Program-made: the position numbers and the translations under genes | Shown here: positions 15,120 through 15,891 of the stretch, one piece after another | Layout of the letters: the number at the start of each line of letters is the position of its first letter | Numbering within the stretch: the first letter of the stretch is position 1 | NCBI GenBank assembly: GCA_025352845.1 | Contig: JANXSC010000648.1 | Location: forward strand, 1-15,891 | Direction: 5' to 3' | Origin: Opitutaceae bacterium | GTDB lineage: Bacteria > Verrucomicrobiota > Verrucomicrobiia > Opitutales > Opitutaceae | Length of the DNA stretch: 15,891 nt | Notes under the pieces: generated by a model | Database searches by the model: none | Told to the model about the DNA's origin: nothing | Seen by the model: the letters and a program-made list of their open reading frames with translations, nothing else

Positions 15120-15767
15120 ATGCGAAAACTCCGCGCCGTCCTCATCGAAGACGAAACCATGTTTCGTCAGTTGATCCTCCTCACGCTCGGCAAGGTTAAG
15201 GACCTTCAGGTCATCGGGGAATTCGGCCTCGGCAAACCCGGCCTCGAGTTCTGCCTGCGCGAGAAGCCCGATATGTTGGTGGTCGATTTGATGCTGCCCG
15301 ACGTCAATGGCATGGAGATCGCGCGCGAGGTGAGGAAGGCGCTGCCGGACACGAAGATTCTCGTCATCACCGCGCACCCGAGCGAGCGCCTGCCGGCGGA
15401 CCTGATGGTCCTCGGCGTCAATGGCTACGTCGACAAGACCGAGCCCATCGAATACGTTCTCAGCGCGGTGGAGACGGTGCGCAACGGCGGGATGTTTTTC
15501 GCCAGCCGCGTGCGGGCCAAGGGCGGTCTCGCCCAAGGCGGGTTGATCGTCACGCGTCCGGTCCTGCAGATCCCGCTCACCGAGCGCGAACAGGAGATCG
15601 CGCGGCTCGTCGCCGCCGGCCAGATGTCGAAGGAGATCGCCGCCTCGCTCAATCTCAGTGTGCGCACGGTCGAGAAGCACCGCGCCAATATCATGGAGAA
15701 GGTCGGCGTGCGCGAGGTTGCGAGCCTCACGCGCTGGTGCATCCAGGCCGGGTTGGTTGACACCTGA
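15120..15767 (+). CDS. Response regulator, NarL/FixJ family (REC + LuxR-type HTH)
   Basis: This encodes 215 residues. The receiver domain (about 1-125) has the acidic pair in LIEDE (Asp11/Glu12), the phosphorylation site Asp56 in MLVVDLMLPD, Thr84 in VITAH and Lys106 in YVDKTEP, so it should be phosphorylated normally. After a linker, the LuxR-type helix-turn-helix is LTEREQEIARLVAAGQMSKEIAASLNLS followed by RTVEKHRANIMEKVGVREVASL (about 153-204). ATG 15120 is chosen because the receiver fold begins there; the frame is open back to 14808 but overlaps the preceding gene. No histidine kinase is next to it in the window. A TACAAT at 15093-15098 could be a -10 box, without a clear -35. The gene is followed within about 30 bp by an insertion sequence, so any downstream partner may have been displaced. 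Confidence 0.9.
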   Translation: MRKLRAVLIEDETMFRQLILLTLGKVKDLQVIGEFGLGKPGLEFCLREKPDMLVVDLMLPDVNGMEIAREVRKALPDTKILVITAHPSERLPADLMVLGVNGYVDKTEPIEYVLSAVETVRNGGMFFASRVRAKGGLAQGGLIVTRPVLQIPLTEREQEIARLVAAGQMSKEIAASLNLSVRTVEKHRANIMEKVGVREVASLTRWCIQAGLVDT

Positions 15768-15774
15768 GCGCGAC

Positions 15775-15788
15775 CGCGCGATCGCGCG
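15775..15788. repeat. Perfect 14-bp palindrome after the response regulator gene
   Basis: CGCGCGATCGCGCG is self-complementary and is partly flanked by a direct repeat GCGCGACCG (15768-15776 and 15784-15792). It sits 8 bases after the TGA. It could help end the transcript as a hairpin, but there is no following T run, so I do not call it a terminator. Confidence 0.5.
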
Positions 15789-15798
15789 ACCGTGGCTA

Positions 15799-15891
15799 GC
15801 AGCCTGTCGGACTTAGCCGCATACCTGGCCTAATTATTGCTATGCAATGGTATGCCGAAATTTGTGAATATCGACCGCGACACCCCGCTGC
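15799..15891 (+). mobile_element. Left end of an IS1182-like insertion sequence (cut by window edge)
   Basis: Downstream of the response regulator gene the base composition drops sharply in GC (CCTAATTATTGCTATGCAATG) and a transposase-like start follows at 15852. The likely left terminal repeat begins near GCAGCCTGTCGGACTTAG (15799-15816). The exact boundary and target duplication cannot be set without the right end; a CTAG at 15796-15799 is a candidate target site. Confidence 0.5.
15852..15891 (+). CDS. IS transposase, DDE type, first 13 codons only
   Basis: The last 40 bases read MPKFVNIDRDTPL and run off the window. This matches the very conserved N-terminus of IS1182-like transposases, which begin like M(P/A)KFVNIDRDTP followed by an LLPPDLREWVP-type stretch. 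The full protein would be several hundred residues and catalyse cut-and-paste or copy-out transposition of its own element. The alternative ATG at 15842, in another frame, gives an unfamiliar sequence. The call rests on recall of the family N-terminus and on the AT-rich leader. Confidence 0.6.
   Translation, partial: MPKFVNIDRDTPL

Overview
The window is GC-rich, almost fully coding DNA. It most resembles a member of the Verrucomicrobiota, probably the Opitutaceae. That placement is inferred from the style of the TonB-dependent receptor (short N-terminus, a TonB-box-like ILLNAFVTTG before the plug, no SusD partner), from the near absence of Shine-Dalgarno sequences, and from the types of intergenic repeat. 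I see no tRNA, rRNA, CRISPR or phage genes. One insertion sequence begins at the right edge.

Layout. (1) 1-777 is the 3' part of a PHP-type histidinol-phosphatase gene, followed by a gene for a secreted beta-propeller-like protein of unknown role (825-1691). (2) 1692-3183, minus strand, holds a LacI-family repressor gene followed one base later by a small SRPBCC-fold gene. (3) 3448-11129, plus strand, reads as one functional block: TonB-dependent outer-membrane receptor, cytoplasmic GH63-type glycosidase, sodium:solute symporter, and periplasmic PQQ dehydrogenase with an embedded haem c domain. The last three genes are only 2-3 bases apart. (4) 11196-14248, minus strand, runs MocR-type GntR/aminotransferase regulator, GNAT acetyltransferase, EamA/DMT exporter. 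(5) 14411-15767, plus strand, has an unrecognised cysteine-rich protein and a NarL/FixJ-type response regulator. (6) From about 15799 the left end of an IS1182-like element appears, with the first codons of its transposase.

How the parts fit. The LacI gene and the receptor gene are divergent. The 264-bp gap between them carries a perfect 18-bp palindrome (GACAAAAACGTTTTTGTC) and a second degenerate copy sharing a 12-base core. Both have the central CpG expected of LacI-family operators. The simplest model is a substrate-induced glycoside uptake locus: receptor across the outer membrane, Na+ symporter across the inner membrane, GH63 hydrolysis in the cytoplasm, and a PQQ/haem c dehydrogenase oxidising a sugar or related alcohol in the periplasm. 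A mannosylglycerate- or glucosylglycerate-like substrate is possible from the GH63 type but is not proven by the sequence.

Three same-strand intergenic gaps are each filled by a different repeat type: a REPIN-like pair of inverted hairpins (6063-6136), heptamer tandem repeats (12114-12162) and inverted nonamers (12726-12799). These repeats and the paired operators are the least ordinary features. I see no convincing wholly new defence or mobile system.
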